DNA of 64,000 nucleotides from Polaribacter batillariae (GTDB taxonomy: Bacteria; Bacteroidota; Bacteroidia; Flavobacteriales; Flavobacteriaceae), in the NCBI RefSeq assembly GCF_017498485.1, contig NZ_CP071795.1, positions 2,976,001 through 3,040,000 of the forward strand, in the 5' to 3' direction. The notes under the pieces are model-generated. The model did no database searches. It saw nothing but the letters and a program-made list of their open reading frames with translations, and was not told the DNA's origin. This document shows positions 62,805 to 64,000 of the stretch, piece after piece. A program made the position numbers and the translations under genes. Positions within the stretch are counted from its first letter, which is position 1, and each line of letters opens with the position of its first letter.

Positions 62805-62852
62805 GCAAAAAATATACGGTCTTCAGGGATTGTTTGGTATGTAATAGAAAGT

Positions 62853-62860
62853 TAAATTTG
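62853..62860 (+). promoter_or_regulatory. -7 promoter element of the response regulator gene
   Basis: TAAATTTG fits TAnnTTTG, with TTTG at 62833-62836 as a possible -33 box (16-bp spacer) or TTG at 62830-62832 (20 bp). Transcription would start only a few bases before the ATG, so the leader would be very short. Confidence 0.5.
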
Positions 62861-62869
62861 TAAAGTAAA

Positions 62870-63535
62870 ATGAATAAAAAGATAAGCGTTCATATAGCAG
62901 ACGATCATAAAATATTAATTGAAGGTCTTATAGCTGTAATAAAAACCGAAAAAAAGTTTTTAATTAAAGGATATTCTTTAACAGGAAAACAAGTAGTAGA
63001 TTGGTTCGATAAGAAAGGGAATGAAGCAGATGTGTTAGTTTTAGACATTACAATGCCAGAATTAGATGGTTTTGAAGTTCTAAAATATTTTAAAGAGCAA
63101 AACATAGACGTAAAAGTAATTGTTTTATCGAGTTACGACGATATTAAAATTGTAGATGAAGTGTTAAAATTAGGTGCAAGCGGTTATATTTCTAAAGGAA
63201 ATGCTGGCGGACATATTATTCAAGCAATCAAAAAAGTGGCAGATGGAGAGCAATATTTTAGCGACGATATACAAAGTTTGCTTTTACAAAAAATTACAGG
63301 AGGAAAGCCTCCAACAGGAGATGCACCAGAAGATTTTTTATTCGAAAAATTAACAGAAAAAGAAATAAAAGTATTAAGATTAGTAACCTTAGAATATAGC
63401 ACTAGTGAAATCGCAAGCCAATTAAACCTTAGCCATCACACAGTAGAAACACATAGAAGAAAATTATTAAAAAAATTAAATGTAAAATCATCAGTAGGAT
63501 TAGCAATGTATGCAGTAAAATTTAAAGTAGTATAA
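62870..63535 (+). CDS. NarL/LuxR-family response regulator
   Basis: 221 residues. The receiver domain (~1-125) has the acidic pair ADDHK (11-12), phospho-acceptor Asp 59 in VLVLDITMPELDG, and the conserved Lys in ASGYISKGNAG (~110). The LuxR-type helix-turn-helix (~150-215) contains KLTEKEIKVLRLVTLEYSTS, then EIASQLNLSHHTVETHRRKL. It likely dimerises when phosphorylated and binds palindromic DNA. No histidine kinase is nearby in the window, so its partner is elsewhere or beyond the right edge. Confidence 0.93.
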   Translation: MNKKISVHIADDHKILIEGLIAVIKTEKKFLIKGYSLTGKQVVDWFDKKGNEADVLVLDITMPELDGFEVLKYFKEQNIDVKVIVLSSYDDIKIVDEVLKLGASGYISKGNAGGHIIQAIKKVADGEQYFSDDIQSLLLQKITGGKPPTGDAPEDFLFEKLTEKEIKVLRLVTLEYSTSEIASQLNLSHHTVETHRRKLLKKLNVKSSVGLAMYAVKFKVV

Positions 63536-63702
63536 AATCTACCTCCCCCAATTTTTTAAGTTAAAAATAAAATTTCCCCCTAAATAACTTAAAAGCAATT
63601 TCCCCCAATACTACATACTAAATACATTGCTTTTCCTTTTTTAATTACAAACAAGTTCAAACAAAAAAGAATTTAACCTTAACTTAAAATTTTATTATTA
63701 TT

Positions 63703-64000
63703 ATGAAAACTCTAAAACTATTTGCTTTCGTATTAGCAGCAACATTTGTATTTACTTCTTGCTCTAATAACGAGAATTTATTACCAGAACCTCAACCTAA
63801 AAGCCTTTTAAAATCTTTTAAAATTCAAAGAGATGCAAAAGGAGCTTACTCTGTAGATTACGACTTATCTAACAATGTAAGAACAGAAAAAATTGTAAAC
63901 GATAAGAAAAACTCTAGTAAAGTTTATTTGTATTCTTCAGATGAAGGAATAAGCAGAAAAGAATCGCAAGATTTACTTGTAGCAGGAAACGAGTTAAAAG
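63703..64000 (+). CDS. Putative lipoprotein, partial at the window edge
   Basis: The frame is open to the end of the window (99 residues seen). Signal peptide MKTLKLFAFVLAATFVFTSC has a lipobox ending in Cys 20, followed by SNNENLLPEPQP and a beta-rich body. No family is recognised from the visible part. 167 bp of spacer separate it from the response regulator, so a separate promoter may exist. Confidence 0.7.
   Translation, partial: MKTLKLFAFVLAATFVFTSCSNNENLLPEPQPKSLLKSFKIQRDAKGAYSVDYDLSNNVRTEKIVNDKKNSSKVYLYSSDEGISRKESQDLLVAGNELK

Noticed and set aside
1..64000. CRISPR arrays, rRNA operons or prophage structural genes.
   Set aside because: No regularly spaced repeats, rRNA sequence or capsid/tail/terminase genes were found.

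Overview
The window is low-GC chromosomal DNA from a member of the Bacteroidetes, most likely a marine Flavobacteriaceae of the Polaribacter type (the genus is inference). Four things point there: the -7 promoter motif TAnnTTTG, the gene order CBS protein-nadK-DUF6089-uppS-bamA-ompH-ompH, a bacterial mevalonate pathway, and the Bacteroidetes form of the histidine utilisation genes.

Positions 1-33040 are mostly housekeeping. A partial alpha-2-macroglobulin gene is followed by mpl and a PqqD/HprK-like plus nucleotidyltransferase pair. An intact IS256-family element (7101-8483, 8-bp target duplication) separates the outer-membrane assembly operon (ompH, ompH, bamA, uppS, DUF6089, then nadK and a CBS protein) from its terminator. 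Next come pdxJ, a hydrolase, a thioesterase, metE behind a cobalamin riboswitch, two small genes each broken by one frameshift (one is thiamine pyrophosphokinase), a mevalonate/isoprenoid cluster (mvaD, MORN protein, mevalonate kinase, UbiA-type prenyltransferase), an RluB-type pseudouridine synthase, and the hutHUIG operon diverging from a LysR regulator.

Positions 33042-51908 are an 18.85-kb genomic island inserted in the 3' end of tRNA-Phe. A 13-bp direct repeat (GTGGTACCTCCAG) marks both ends. The tyrosine integrase next to the left end carries two frameshifts. Inside are mobile-element genes (excisionase-like HTH, SF2 helicase-like protein, DUF1643) and a tightly overlapping six-gene defence operon: C5 cytosine methyltransferase, DUF3883/PD-(D/E)XK protein, MutL/MORC-type GHKL ATPase, Z1 helicase-like ATPase, DUF4420 nuclease-like protein and AIPR protein. 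This matches the known Mza-type (MutL-Z1-AIPR) anti-phage system with one extra gene, the DUF3883 protein. The right part is an insertion-sequence scar: a truncated second IS256 copy, an IS630 fragment and an intact IS630 whose transposase needs a -1 frameshift. A three-gene cluster of unknown function and a tiny DNA-binding-like protein complete the island.

Positions 51970-64000 return to core genes: coaX, an outer-membrane barrel, a TPR protein, lptC, a CNNM/CorC-type protein, a PpiD/SurA-like foldase, repetitive intergenic DNA, rho, a DUF4293 membrane protein, a NarL-type response regulator behind two perfect 18-bp palindromes, and the start of a lipoprotein gene.
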